A DNA stretch of 64,000 nucleotides from Streptomyces sp. NBC_01689 (GCF_036250675.1 NZ_CP109592.1:8060001-8124000), one strand, 5' to 3'; positions 19,001 through 27,085 are shown, counted from the first letter of the stretch. Program-made: numbers and translations. Notes: generated by a model not told the origin, from the letters alone.

Positions 19001-19825
19001 GACTGGGCCATCGGCGGCATGATGCCGGAACCCGTGCGGGGCAAGCGCACCGACTGGGTCTCCACCGGGGCGCTCAACAGCTGGAGCCAGAGCGCGTACG
19101 CGGACGGACTGGTCTTCGAAGCCGGGCCCAAGACCTCCTACCGGGCGGGCAGCACGCAGTCCGAGGAGTGGTTCAAGCCGATCGAACGGCCCTACCTGAA
19201 CGACGTCTACAGCATGCCCACACGCAAGGGCGACCACTTGTACATCGACGCTCCGGCCTGGGGCAGCCACGACCACGTCGGCATGAGTCAGATGGACGGC
19301 GTGGCCGAGCAGCGGCAGACCCTCTATCAGGGCACCACCGTGCTGGGCACGGGAACCTTCACCAACGTCTCGGGCGACGCGCCCGGCGCGGGCAGGCTCC
19401 CGTACCGGCTGGTCGTCACCAGCAAGCGCGACGTGACGTTCACCCCGTACTCCCCCAGCACACGCACCGAGTGGGACTTCACCTCGAAGGCGGCGGCGGA
19501 CGGCTCCGACGCGGTGCTGCCGCTGCTGCAGCTCGACTACGAGGTCACCACCGACTCGGCCGGGCGGGCGGGGCGGCACGACACGCTGTCCGTCACCGCG
19601 GCTCAGCTGCCGGGGGCCGTCGGTGCCGGCAGGATCGGCGCGGTCACCCTGGAGACGTCCTACGACGGCGGCACGACGTGGCACCGGGCCACGCGTGATC
19701 ACGACGGGCGGTACCGCCTGGACGCGCCGAAGAAGGCGTCCTACGTGTCACTCAGGGCGAGCGCGGAGGACTCGGCCGGCAACGCGGTGCACCAGACGGT
19801 GATCCGGGCGTTCGGCCTGCGCTGA
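16076..19825 (+). CDS. Secreted subtilisin-like (S8) serine peptidase, 1,249 aa
   Basis: GTG start at 16076 with GGGAGAG upstream. Sec signal peptide ~1-38. Propeptide region to ~225, then the S8 catalytic domain: D258 in AVLDTGVD, H290 in FGHGTHVAS, oxyanion N388 in AAGNAG and S463 in MSGTSMATPHVAG. A long C-terminal region follows (~540-1249) with Ig-like parts and a PA (protease-associated) domain at ~818-881 (VVRRNDDVSDMAQANAAVAA, GAKLMLVVNN). Length and layout match the ~1,200-residue Streptomyces S8 enzymes, some described as enantioselective dihydropyridine esterases. Role: extracellular protein (or ester) hydrolysis. The complete triad supports activity. Probably controlled by the divergent TrmB/LuxR-type regulator (inference). 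Confidence 0.93.
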   Translation: MKAHHRRRWSVPAAAGALVLALAGPYDTMAFASSAARSDVAASPSGAAAADRVPAGDHSVTLITGDVVTTRRSPGTDGRTGGIVSVRGADGRPAQTHILTSGDDLYVFPESVLPFVAEGTLDRQLFNVTRMIADGYDDAHRDRLPLIVSYTHSAEARGKAAAPPGGATRVRTLDGINGAALTADRAHAADFWKSVAGTAATAGARKQAAAPAFTGGIAHIWLDGLVHADLADSTAQIGAPQVWAGGDTGQGVDVAVLDTGVDAGHPDLADRVADRRSFVPDQNTDDHFGHGTHVASIIAGTGAASGGKEKGVAPGARLDIGKVLDDSGSGQTSWVLAGMEWAAVDQHAKVVNMSLGDGIASDGTDPLSQAVDTLSAETGALFVVAAGNAGAPDTISAPGAATDALTVGAVDSGDSVADFSSQGPRVDGALKPEITAPGVDILAANSQFDGNGEGAYQTMSGTSMATPHVAGAAALLAAAHPDLTGGQLKDLLTSSSRQTPQYDAFQAGSGRLDVAAAAHAGVFATATAYAAQVQQNPAGGVKRPVTYTNTTDKPVTLALSVEAAHAPAGLFRLSAPQVTVPAHGTAAVTVTIDGSGVTTGGRYSGQVVAKTAAGAVAAHTAVSLGDVQHKLTMVFKDAQGKPMSGVVELLRSGDDSPMFVEIDGSGTGEMYLPDDVYSVLSFKTVQGVHGPHSWGMALLGDPDVRMDRDTTVTLDASKIGRVDMTTPQQTETTYQRLDYTRLMGGQIWRDYMETQTNYDSLWAQPTTHKVTHGDFYLAARWRKEQPALSVSTKTTDFTDVLRQDGVTPLPEGTVKLPLAFAGQGASADYAHLDVRGKAVVVRRNDDVSDMAQANAAVAAGAKLMLVVNNTDGRGFRGYNAPFSSTPVRLDVGLLSTDEGEKLVRQAQARGASVTVGSAPVSPYVYDLDQTWHNEIPGRLVVAGSSKNLARVDETFDSPAPGSTGGEFRYDWPVYNDWAIGGMMPEPVRGKRTDWVSTGALNSWSQSAYADGLVFEAGPKTSYRAGSTQSEEWFKPIERPYLNDVYSMPTRKGDHLYIDAPAWGSHDHVGMSQMDGVAEQRQTLYQGTTVLGTGTFTNVSGDAPGAGRLPYRLVVTSKRDVTFTPYSPSTRTEWDFTSKAAADGSDAVLPLLQLDYEVTTDSAGRAGRHDTLSVTAAQLPGAVGAGRIGAVTLETSYDGGTTWHRATRDHDGRYRLDAPKKASYVSLRASAEDSAGNAVHQTVIRAFGLR

Positions 19826-19842
19826 CCCACAGCGGTCGGCAG

Positions 19843-19878
19843 CGGTCCGTCCGGGGTCGTGCGACCCCGGACGGACCG
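19843..19878. terminator. Strong terminator between convergent genes
   Basis: Perfect 16-bp stem (19843-19858 and 19863-19878), loop GTGC, followed by TTCTT on the + strand. It lies 18 bp after the S8 peptidase stop and faces the end of the metallophosphoesterase gene; likely bidirectional. Confidence 0.85.
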
Positions 19879-19962
19879 TTCTTCACGTCCGCGATCCGCG
19901 GCCCGCCGGGCGGCGCCGGAGCCGACGGCACCCCGATCGGCGCCGGCACCCGACGGAAGGCC

Positions 19963-21513
19963 TCAGGACGACGCGCCCCGCACCGACGCACGGTCCGGCC
20001 GCTCCACGGACACGCCCGGCAGCGGGATGACCACCTCGTCCTCGACCGGCGGGTCGATCTCCTGCTCCCGGTTGCCGGTGGCGGCGAAGCAGCGCAGCCG
20101 GACCGAGGACGGGGTGACGTCCAGACGCAGGAACGACTTGAAGAACGGCGGACTGTAGGTCGCCGAGCCCGGCGAGAGGACCTGGGTGTACGCCTTGCGC
20201 ACCGGCAGACGCAGCCGCGCGGCGCGGCCGGGCCGCCGGCCCGCGCCCAGCAGCGCCGCGACCAGCCGATGCCGCCGGGTGACCTGGACCGGCGCCCCCG
20301 CGGATCGGATCGGCGGGATTCCGAGCCGCTCCGCCATGACGGCCATGGACTGCTCCTCGGTGAGGGTGAACAGCCGGCGCATCCGCAGCCGGCGCCCGTA
20401 GAGCCCGCTGTAGAAGGCCAGCGAGTCGCCGCGGAGCGGGTAGCACCGGAAGTCGGCCTCGGTGACCCCGGCGACGGAGACGCGCGGGATCGTGTGCGTG
20501 GCGTGCATGAACGCCCCGCCGCCGCCCGCGACCACGTACTGCACGGTGCGGTCGCCGACCCGGACGGGATAGCGCTGGTAGTTGTGGATGTCGCCCCCGA
20601 TCGCCGCGACGTAGTGATGCGCGGGGTCGCGCACGATGTCGTCGACGGTGCCCCCGCCCTCGATCGCGCACGGGTGGTGCTCCCCGTCCACGTACAGGGG
20701 GGATCCGGTGATCAGGATCTTCGGGGTGTCACCCGCGGACACCTCCCGCAGCCAGCGCCCCTGCTCGGCGTCGATCGTCCCCAGGAGGCCGGTGTCGATG
20801 CCTATGATCCGCACCGGACCGGCGTCGATGGCCCAGTACGGGCCCGGCTGGACCGCTTGTTGGGCCGGGTCGGACCGCAACTGCCGTGCCTCTGCGAGCC
20901 GTTGCTCGTCACCCTTGTCCGGCCTGTGCCACAGCAGCGAACGCAGCCGCTCCCGTGCCGTTCGCCGCGTACCGTCTTCCGGCGCGAGGGCCGGCGCGTC
21001 ACAGAAGACCCGCATGAACCCGTGGAGATCCTCGTACCAGTCGTGGTTGCCGGGTACGGCGTAGACGGGGGCCGGGTAGTCGCGGTACGGCCGGTGGAAC
21101 TTCGTCCCGTAGTCGTCGAGATCGCCGACCGGATAGATCACATCACTCGCGAGGACCGCGAAGCTCGAACCCTGACTGACTTTCAGGAAGCCCGGCACCA
21201 CAGCGTATTGGGGCTCGTCGCCCTCGCCGGTGTCCCCGATGACCATGAAGGAGAAACGGTCGGGCTCGTCGCGCCGCACCACCGCGTCGGCGGGCGCGCC
21301 CGCGTTCCTGCGCTGCTCCACCCACCGGGCACGGGTACGGCCCGTGGGGTCCCCGAACCATGAGGCCAGCACGCCGTTGCGCGCGGGCCACATCGTCCTG
21401 GGGTCGAGCCACGAGAGCTTCTCGACGCGGGCGGGCATCAGGCCTTTGTAGTCACCGGGTTCCGGGCTGCCCCAGCCGGCGCCCCGGGCGGTGTCGCGTG
21501 AAGAGTCGGACAT
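19963..21513 (-). CDS. Calcineurin-like metallophosphoesterase
   Basis: 516 residues. The dinuclear-metal motifs occur in order: GDTGEGDE (D94), SDVIYPVGD (D131), PGNHDW (N156, H157, D158), LITGSPLY and GGDIHNYQRY. No signal peptide or membrane helix is evident, so it is probably cytoplasmic. The C-terminal ~150 residues are Arg-rich and not clearly part of the catalytic fold. Hydrolysis of a phosphomonoester or phosphodiester is expected; the substrate is unknown. The gene stands alone, convergent with the S8 peptidase. No good ribosome site precedes the start at 21513, so a start slightly downstream is possible. Confidence 0.88.
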   Translation of the reverse strand: MSDSSRDTARGAGWGSPEPGDYKGLMPARVEKLSWLDPRTMWPARNGVLASWFGDPTGRTRARWVEQRRNAGAPADAVVRRDEPDRFSFMVIGDTGEGDEPQYAVVPGFLKVSQGSSFAVLASDVIYPVGDLDDYGTKFHRPYRDYPAPVYAVPGNHDWYEDLHGFMRVFCDAPALAPEDGTRRTARERLRSLLWHRPDKGDEQRLAEARQLRSDPAQQAVQPGPYWAIDAGPVRIIGIDTGLLGTIDAEQGRWLREVSAGDTPKILITGSPLYVDGEHHPCAIEGGGTVDDIVRDPAHHYVAAIGGDIHNYQRYPVRVGDRTVQYVVAGGGGAFMHATHTIPRVSVAGVTEADFRCYPLRGDSLAFYSGLYGRRLRMRRLFTLTEEQSMAVMAERLGIPPIRSAGAPVQVTRRHRLVAALLGAGRRPGRAARLRLPVRKAYTQVLSPGSATYSPPFFKSFLRLDVTPSSVRLRCFAATGNREQEIDPPVEDEVVIPLPGVSVERPDRASVRGASS

Positions 21514-21682
21514 CGGCGAACGGTAACAACGATCTTCGCGGGCACCGGAGGCGGGGGCGTGCCCGGGGCGTCCGTGGCCGGCCGACGCCTCACCGGTGCC
21601 GCCCGGGGGACCGGTGAGGCGTCGGCCACCCGGCGCGTGGTTCCCGCCCCGGGACGCTCAAGTCTCCTGACGCGGGCGCCGT

Positions 21683-22192
21683 TCACACGACGCGGTCCTG
21701 TTCCAGCTCCCGTCGGAGATTGCGCAGGGTCCTGTCGATGTTCGCGGTCTGGAAGTCGGCGAACGTCCTGCCCGGCGTGACGAGCCGGTCGAAGGCGCCG
21801 GCCATGCACGCCGGCCATGCACGCCGGTCGTCGGTCCAGGTCTCCGTGACCCGCGTGCCCTCACCGGCCGGCTCGAAGCGGTACTCCCAGGTGGCGATGG
21901 GACCACGCAGGCGCGGACGGGTACGCCCGATGGCGTGGACACGGAAGGCGAAGCGACGCCCCGGATCGGCCGCCGTGACCGTGCAGCGCGTGACCCACCG
22001 GAACCGTCCGCGCCGGTTGCGTCCGACGAAGGTGGTCCCCGGTGCGACGTCCTCGCCGGACGAGTCGGCCGTCGTGCCGAGGTTCTCCGGGCTCCAGCGG
22101 CCCATGTCGGAAGGACGGCTCACGGCTTCGTAGACGGTCATCGGCGGGACGCCGATGACGATGCTGCCGCTCACGGTGAACACTCGGGTCAC
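21683..22192 (-). CDS. SRPBCC-family (START/Bet v1-like) protein
   Basis: 169 residues from the GTG at 22192, preferred because GAGAGG lies 7 nt upstream; an in-frame GTG five codons earlier (22207) is an alternative. The sequence has the polyketide-cyclase/dehydrase pattern: a beta strand (VFTVSGSIVIGVPPMTVYEA), VSRPSDMGRWSPE, a GxxF turn, ATWEYRFEPAGEGTRVTETW, and a C-terminal helix. Such proteins bind hydrophobic ligands; enzymatic function is usually unknown. It is separated from the SpoIIE operon by ~250 bp. Confidence 0.8.
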   Translation of the reverse strand: MTRVFTVSGSIVIGVPPMTVYEAVSRPSDMGRWSPENLGTTADSSGEDVAPGTTFVGRNRRGRFRWVTRCTVTAADPGRRFAFRVHAIGRTRPRLRGPIATWEYRFEPAGEGTRVTETWTDDRRAWPACMAGAFDRLVTPGRTFADFQTANIDRTLRNLRRELEQDRVV

Positions 22193-22218
22193 TGGACTGC
22201 CTCTCACCGGAACCTCAA

Positions 22219-22234
22219 GCTACTGTCGAGTAGC
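22219..22234. promoter_or_regulatory. Inverted repeat GCTACT-N4-AGTAGC upstream of the SRPBCC gene
   Basis: Perfect 6-bp arms with spacer GTCG, 12-42 bp upstream of the two possible starts of the SRPBCC gene. Position suits an operator that blocks initiation. The regulator is not in the neighbourhood. Confidence 0.35.
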
Positions 22235-22442
22235 AATCATGGCAGGCGGCCGGGACGAGCAGAAGACCAGGGCTCCGGGGCACCGCTCCGGAACCGGGAT
22301 CGCACGGAGGGCGCGGGTCACGGGCGCCGCGGTTTGGGTACAACGGTGCGAGGTGGGTGGGGCACTTGCCCGGCACCGCACCCGCCTGCTCGTCACCGGA
22401 GTTCGAGGACCCGGCGCCACCTCGGCAGGGTGTGGAAGCCGC

Positions 22443-23810
22443 TCAGGCGGAAGGGTCTGCCGGGGTGAGCCGTGCGGCGAAGACGATGATGTCGTCCTCG
22501 GGCTCGGTCGCGAAGGCCCGCAGAAGCGCGTCGCAGAGGGCTTCGGGCTCGGCGGAGGCGGCGGTCGCTGCCGCGCGGAGGGCTTCGAGTCGCTGGCAGA
22601 GATCCTGGTCGCGGGTTTCGATGAGCCCGTCGGTGATCATCAGCAGGCGGTCGCCGGGCCTGATGGTGACGGTGGTGGCCGGGGGGTGGCGCAGCTCCAG
22701 GCCCAGGAGCGGACCGTGTTCGTCGAGGTAGCGGCTGGTGCCGTCGGAGCTGACGAGCAGGGGCGGCAGATGACCGGCGTTGGCGATGTGGACGCGGCCG
22801 TTGCCGGGTTCGACGACGACGAGGCACACGGTGGCCGTCCAGCCCCGGTGGTGCAGGCGCAGAAGATGGTTGAGGTGCCGCAGGAGGACGTGCGGGGGAT
22901 GGCTCTGGGCGGCGTAGGCGCGCAGGGCGTGGCGCAGCTCGCCCATGACGGTGGCGGCCTGCAGCGAGTGCCCTACGACGTCACCGACCGCGAGGAGGAG
23001 GCCGCGCGGTGTGTGGACGGCTTCGTAGAAGTCGCCGCCGATCTCCGTCTCGGACGTCGCGGGGAGGTAGCGCACGGCCAGTTCCAGCCCGGGGGCGTCC
23101 GGGAGGGAGGCGGGCAGGAAGGTGCGCTGGAGGGTGAGGGCGAGCTGGTGCTCTTCGCCGAAGCGCTCCACGACGTCCTTGTGCTCGACCGTCAGCTCCG
23201 CGTACATGGCCATCACGCCGGCGTTCGTCTCCGTGAGCTCCTCGTTGAGGCGTTCCAGTTCGTCGCGCTGGGCGTGTGCTTCCTGCAGTGCCGCCATGAG
23301 GTCGCGGGTCTGGGCCCGGAGGTCGTCGATCGCGGTGGCGGGGCTGTCGGCGGCCAGCAGCGTACGTACCCGGTCCAGGTCCGCGGCGGGGGCGGCGTGG
23401 ACGGGGAGAGGGCAGCTGATCTGGATCCACCCGTCCCGCGCCGCGGCGGGTGTGGCCGGCCGTTGGCCGGGCAGCCCGGGGGGCTGGAACAGGGTCTGGG
23501 GGAGCAGGCGGGTGACCGCGGCCAGGGACTCGCCGTTCGGAGTGCGGCCGTCGGTCCAGCGCAGGGTCACGTACAGGACGGTGAGCCGCTGTTCGAGCGT
23601 GAACGTCGCGGTCATCGGGGCCGGCCGCAGCAGGTCGCGGCCCAGTTCGCTCAGCGCGGTGGCCAGCCGGACCTGGTCGCGCGCGTCCAGGCCGACGGCG
23701 TCGGCGATGGTCTTGGCGTGGCGGCGCAGGGAGAACACGTCCCGCTCGGCCGCGATCGCCATGCTCAGCAGCGGGGCCCGGTCGTGATCCCGGGGGGCCA
23801 CCGGTTTCAC
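22443..23810 (-). CDS. SpoIIE-family PP2C phosphatase with N-terminal ATPase-like domain (RsbU-like)
   Basis: 455 residues; its GTG overlaps the stop of the upstream gene by 4 bp (GTGA). Residues ~15-160 resemble a HATPase domain (RDVFSLRRHAKTIADAVGLD, then LATALSELGRDLL). A coiled-coil (~170-235, DDLRAQTRDLMAALQEAHAQ) connects it to the SpoIIE domain (~240-450) with the metal-binding acids: EIGGDFYEAV, AVGDVVGHSLQAA, MITDGLIETRD, EPEDDIIVFA. Expected role: dephosphorylating a phospho-STAS antagonist to release a sigma factor. It is the last gene of the rsbR-rsbS-rsbT chain. Confidence 0.9.
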   Translation of the reverse strand: MKPVAPRDHDRAPLLSMAIAAERDVFSLRRHAKTIADAVGLDARDQVRLATALSELGRDLLRPAPMTATFTLEQRLTVLYVTLRWTDGRTPNGESLAAVTRLLPQTLFQPPGLPGQRPATPAAARDGWIQISCPLPVHAAPAADLDRVRTLLAADSPATAIDDLRAQTRDLMAALQEAHAQRDELERLNEELTETNAGVMAMYAELTVEHKDVVERFGEEHQLALTLQRTFLPASLPDAPGLELAVRYLPATSETEIGGDFYEAVHTPRGLLLAVGDVVGHSLQAATVMGELRHALRAYAAQSHPPHVLLRHLNHLLRLHHRGWTATVCLVVVEPGNGRVHIANAGHLPPLLVSSDGTSRYLDEHGPLLGLELRHPPATTVTIRPGDRLLMITDGLIETRDQDLCQRLEALRAAATAASAEPEALCDALLRAFATEPEDDIIVFAARLTPADPSA

Positions 23811-25078
23811 CGCGGGCCCCTGGCGACCACCACACTGGCGTCGTCCCGCCGGGTTCCGGCCAGGCGCAGCAGTCCGGCCGCGATCACGGCGGGCCGGTGC
23901 GGGAGCAGGCCGGACAGGTCACCCGGCGTCCAGCGGTCACTGAGACCGTCGGAGTGCAGGACGAGAGCGGCGTGCGCGGGCATGTGCTGCTCGTAGGTGC
24001 GCAGTTGGCGCATCTGATGGCCCACGATGCCGGGGTGGGAGAGCAGGTTCGCCCGGGCGCCCGCGGTGACGACGGCGGCGGTGACGTTCCCGACGCCGCA
24101 GAACAGCACGCGTCCGTCCGCCTCGATCCGCGCGATGGCCACCGCTGCCCCGCGGGTGCCCCGCAGCGCGCGGTGGACGTGCTGCATGATCTCCTCCGGG
24201 GTGCGTGCGGTGCTGGTGCGCAGCGCCTGTGCGGCGGCCTGTCCGGCCAGGGCGGCCATCGGGCCGTGGCCCAGCCCGTCGCACGACATCACCAGCACGG
24301 CCCGTCCCGGCCCGGGCACGGCCGAACGCACCAGCGCGGAGCGGCCGGCGGACCCGGAGCGGTCCGACGGAGTGCGCGCGGCGGAAGCGGTGCGGTCAGA
24401 CGGAGTGCGCGCGGCGGAAGCGGTCCGGTCGGCGGCCGGCGCCGTACGGCCCGGGAGGTGGGGTCGGGTCACGGCCGACCAGTCCAGCACGGGGGGCGCC
24501 GTGGAGGTGCCGCGCTCGCCCGCCGGAGGCGACGGGGCCCGGGCGGTGTGCGTCCCGTCGTCGGTGCGGGTGGCCCAGGCGTCGCCGCAGGCGGTCTCGC
24601 CACTGATGGGCCGGGTGATCCCGCCGATCGCGGGCTCGGCATCCGGAGGGAAGGGGAGAGGCCGGGGCCAGAAACGGGCCAACTGCACCGTCCCGAGGCC
24701 GGGTCGGGAGTGGATGTCGAAGGTGTCGGCCAGGCGCTGGACCGCGCCCAGCCCGATCCCGAGGGTGCCGGTGCTCGACGTACCGTCGCGCAGCGCCGTG
24801 GCCACGTCGGCCATCCCGGGCCCCTGGTCCACGACCACCACCTCGACCCCCGCGACCTGCGGGGTGCGCAGCACGCGCAGGACGAGGGACCCGTCCTGGG
24901 AGTGCTTGGCCATGTTGGTGGCCAGTTCCGTCACCGCCAGCACCAGTTCCGCGGTGCGGTGTTCGTCCAGCCCGATACGCCGGCCCAGCGCGGCGGCGGC
25001 GCCGCGGGCGGCCTGCGGCTCGTCACGGAACCAGGCCACGTCCTCGCAGTTCACCAGCGGCGTCATGGTCCCGTTCAC
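23807..25078 (-). CDS. HATPase plus SpoIIE/PP2C phosphatase (RsbX/RsbT-like fusion)
   Basis: 423 residues from the GTG at 25078, chosen because it overlaps the preceding 31-codon ORF by GTGA like every other junction in the operon; a longer frame reaches 25207 inside rsbT. The N-terminal half is a HATPase (N-box VTELATNMAKHSQDG, G1 DQGPGMAD, G2 TLGIGLGAVQRLAD). The C-terminal half is a short PP2C domain (VMSCDGLGHGPMAALAGQ, FCGVGNVTAAVV, LHSDGLSDRW, DDASVVVARG) of the RsbX type. RsbX dephosphorylates RsbR/RsbS in Bacillus; a fused kinase-like domain suggests both activities meet in one protein. Between the domains is a low-complexity Arg/Ser/Asp stretch with a repeated TASAARTPSDR. Confidence 0.88.
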   Translation of the reverse strand: MNGTMTPLVNCEDVAWFRDEPQAARGAAAALGRRIGLDEHRTAELVLAVTELATNMAKHSQDGSLVLRVLRTPQVAGVEVVVVDQGPGMADVATALRDGTSSTGTLGIGLGAVQRLADTFDIHSRPGLGTVQLARFWPRPLPFPPDAEPAIGGITRPISGETACGDAWATRTDDGTHTARAPSPPAGERGTSTAPPVLDWSAVTRPHLPGRTAPAADRTASAARTPSDRTASAARTPSDRSGSAGRSALVRSAVPGPGRAVLVMSCDGLGHGPMAALAGQAAAQALRTSTARTPEEIMQHVHRALRGTRGAAVAIARIEADGRVLFCGVGNVTAAVVTAGARANLLSHPGIVGHQMRQLRTYEQHMPAHAALVLHSDGLSDRWTPGDLSGLLPHRPAVIAAGLLRLAGTRRDDASVVVARGPR

Positions 25079-25170
25079 CGGACCTGCTCGGTGGCGGCGC
25101 CGTCCGCGCCCGGTGCGGTGCCGAGGGCTGCGTGCGCGTGGTTCGCCGGCGTTGTCACGGTCTCGTTCAT
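25075..25170 (-). CDS. Possible 31-residue translationally coupled ORF
   Basis: ATG at 25170 overlaps the rsbT stop (ATGA, 25167-25170), and its own TGA overlaps the GTG of the next phosphatase gene (GTGA, 25075-25078). The product is small and Ala/Thr-rich (MNETVTTPANHAHAALGTAP, then GADGAATEQVR), with no recognised domain. It may encode a micropeptide or act only to carry ribosomes from rsbT to the phosphatase gene. The double overlap matches the other junctions, but chance cannot be excluded in such a short frame. Confidence 0.4.
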   Translation of the reverse strand: MNETVTTPANHAHAALGTAPGADGAATEQVR

Positions 25171-25583
25171 CGGGCCCACTTGGTGACGGTGACGGTGGTG
25201 CCGGCACCCGGCGCGGTGTCCAGGGCGAAGTCGTCGACCAGGCGTCGGGAGCCGGACAGGCCGAGGCCCATGCCGCTGCCCGAGGTCCAGCCGTCGGTCA
25301 TGGCCAGGTCCACGTCGGCGATCCCGGGCCCCTGGTCGGTGAAGACCAGCCGTACGCCGCGCCGGCCCCGCTCCTCGACGAGGGCCGCGGTCATGGTGCC
25401 GCCACCGCCGTAGATCAGGGTGTTGCGGGCCAGTTCACTGGCCGCGGTGACCAGCTTGGTCTGCTCCACCAGAGAGAGCCGGCACTGCTGAGCGAGCGCG
25501 CGCGCCTTCTGCCGGGCCAGCACCACGCCGTCGTTCGCCGTGATCGCCAGCACCTCCGCGGCGCCGCCCGCCGGCGCGTTCAC
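25167..25583 (-). CDS. rsbT: RsbT-like serine/threonine switch kinase
   Basis: 138 residues with a complete GHKL ATPase signature: N-box SELARNTLIYGGGG, G1 DQGPGIADVDLAM, G2 GSGMGLGLSGSRRLVDDF. Size and order match RsbT, which phosphorylates RsbS and RsbR in stressosomes and, once released, activates a downstream SpoIIE phosphatase. The GTG start overlaps the rsbS stop by 4 bp, implying balanced synthesis of the partner proteins. Confidence 0.92.
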   Translation of the reverse strand: MNAPAGGAAEVLAITANDGVVLARQKARALAQQCRLSLVEQTKLVTAASELARNTLIYGGGGTMTAALVEERGRRGVRLVFTDQGPGIADVDLAMTDGWTSGSGMGLGLSGSRRLVDDFALDTAPGAGTTVTVTKWAR

Positions 25584-26011
25584 AGTCCAGCCGCGAAGGT
25601 GGGCGCCGCGTCCGGCGCCGGGTCGGCCGCGCCGTCCTGCTCGCCCCGCACCCGTGCGTGCGAACGCTCCAGAACCCGCAGGCCCTTGTCCAGGGTCAGC
25701 GCGGTGGCGACCCCGCCGAGCGACAGGCCCAGTTCGACCAGGGTGATCGCGACGGCCGGGCGCATGCCCACCACCACGGTCTGCGCGTCCAGCATCCGCG
25801 AGATCGAGGCGATCGTGGACAGCATCCGGCCCACGAAGGAGTCCACGATCTCCACCGCGGTGATGTCGATGACCACCCCGTGCGCCCCGGAGTCCACCAC
25901 CTTGGCGGCCAGGTCGTCCTGAAGGTTCATCACCGCGTGGTCGTCCAGATCGGTCTGGATCGAGACCAGCAGTACCTGCCCGATCTGCAGGACCGGTACC
26001 CGCTCACTCAC
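25580..26011 (-). CDS. rsbS: RsbS-like STAS antagonist
   Basis: 143 residues. A single STAS domain (VLQIGQVLLVSIQTDLDDHA to ALTLDKGL) carries the phosphorylatable serine in VEIVDSFVGRML. RsbS forms the core of stressosome particles with RsbR and sequesters RsbT until phosphorylated. The C-terminal ~25 residues (GEQDGAADPAPDAAPT) are a disordered Ala/Asp/Pro tail beyond the usual family end. Start GTG overlaps the rsbR stop by 4 bp. Confidence 0.92.
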   Translation of the reverse strand: MSERVPVLQIGQVLLVSIQTDLDDHAVMNLQDDLAAKVVDSGAHGVVIDITAVEIVDSFVGRMLSTIASISRMLDAQTVVVGMRPAVAITLVELGLSLGGVATALTLDKGLRVLERSHARVRGEQDGAADPAPDAAPTFAAGL

Positions 26012-26862
26012 CGGGCCGTCACCTGCGCGGCGGGGCGCGAGAAGGTGACGCCGGAGCGGCGCAGGGCGTGGCGCAGCGCGTCGGCGAGGGTGGCCTTCGT
26101 CACGATGTCACCGAAGTCGATGCCCAGCGCGACGATGGTCTGCGCGATCTGCGGGCGGATGCCGGAGATGGTGCACTCGGCGCCCATCAGCCGGGCCGCG
26201 ACCACGGTCTTCAGGAGGTGCTGGGCGACCTCGGTGTCCACCGCGGGCACCCCGGTGATGTCGATGATCGCCTGCTCGGACCCGGTGTCGATGAGGGCCT
26301 GCAGCATCTTCTCCATCACCACCAGCGTGCGGGAGGAGTCCAGCGTCCCCACCAGGGGGACACCGATCACCCCGTCCCACAACTTGACCACCGGCGTGGA
26401 CAGTTCGAGCAGCTGCTCGGCCTGGGCACCGATCAGCTCCTCACGGGTACGGGAGTAGACCTCGATGGTGAACAGGCCCAGGGCGTCGAGCAGGGCGGCG
26501 AAGCCGAGATAGGCCTGCACGTCGCCGCCCTCGTCGGTGAGGGACGGCTCCAGTACCTGCTTGAGGGCCAGGACGCCGATGGCCGTCTCCGAAGGGGTGA
26601 ACCCCTGCCGGGCCCGGTTGCGCGACAACTCGGTGAGCAGCGCCCGGACCTCGCCGAACGCCTCCCCGCGGGCGTCGAGTTCCCCGTGGCCGAGGGCGGC
26701 CACCAGCGCGCCGTACAGCTCCTGCAGCTCCCGTTCGACCTCCGCGCGGCTCACCCGCCCCCCGAGGGAGCCGGTCACGTTGTCCGCCCAGTCCGCGGCG
26801 AGGTCCTCGCCACGGACTGTCAGCAGCCCCACCAGACGGCTTGCTACATCCTTACCAGCCAC
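26008..26862 (-). CDS. rsbR: RsbR-like stressosome sensor (RsbRD-type N-terminus + STAS)
   Basis: 284 residues from the GTG at 26862 (GAGGAAG about 6 nt upstream). The N-terminal ~150 residues are helical and RsbRD-like rather than globin-like (EEVYSRTREELIGAQ region ends it). The C-terminal STAS domain (~165-275) starts STPVVKLWDGVIGVPLVGTL and carries VDTEVAQHLLKTV, where T replaces S as in Bacillus RsbR. First gene of the operon, so it sets the stimulus that releases RsbT. The signal sensed by the N-terminus cannot be read from the sequence. Confidence 0.92.
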   Translation of the reverse strand: MAGKDVASRLVGLLTVRGEDLAADWADNVTGSLGGRVSRAEVERELQELYGALVAALGHGELDARGEAFGEVRALLTELSRNRARQGFTPSETAIGVLALKQVLEPSLTDEGGDVQAYLGFAALLDALGLFTIEVYSRTREELIGAQAEQLLELSTPVVKLWDGVIGVPLVGTLDSSRTLVVMEKMLQALIDTGSEQAIIDITGVPAVDTEVAQHLLKTVVAARLMGAECTISGIRPQIAQTIVALGIDFGDIVTKATLADALRHALRRSGVTFSRPAAQVTAR

Positions 26863-26883
26863 GACGCACTTCCTCGATCTAGG

Positions 26884-26897
26884 AGGCCACATGGCCT
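26884..26897. promoter_or_regulatory. AGGCC-N4-GGCCT inverted repeat upstream of rsbR
   Basis: 5-bp arms (26884-26888, 26893-26897), 22 bp upstream of the rsbR start, with a further AGGCC at about 26910. Possible operator or promoter element for the stressosome operon; weak on its own. Confidence 0.25.
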
Positions 26898-27085
26898 TAG
26901 CGCAGACACTAGGCCATCCGGGTCATCCGATCCCGGGGAGCGGCCAGGTCCAGGTGGAGATCGAAGCCCCCAGCCGGTCGGAGAAGCGTGGTGACTGCAC
27001 AGTCGTTCGACCGTGGAGGCCGGAGCGACGTCGTGTCGCCCGGGACGCGTGCCGGGCTGGCGCCCCGGCAGGGTCCGGCGGCGGA

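Noticed and set aside
16175..19702. A 1,175-codon open frame on the minus strand opposite the S8 peptidase
   Set aside because: Antisense shadow of a high-GC gene; low-complexity Val/Gly/Arg/Asp composition, no motif, no ribosome site, while the + frame has a full catalytic triad.
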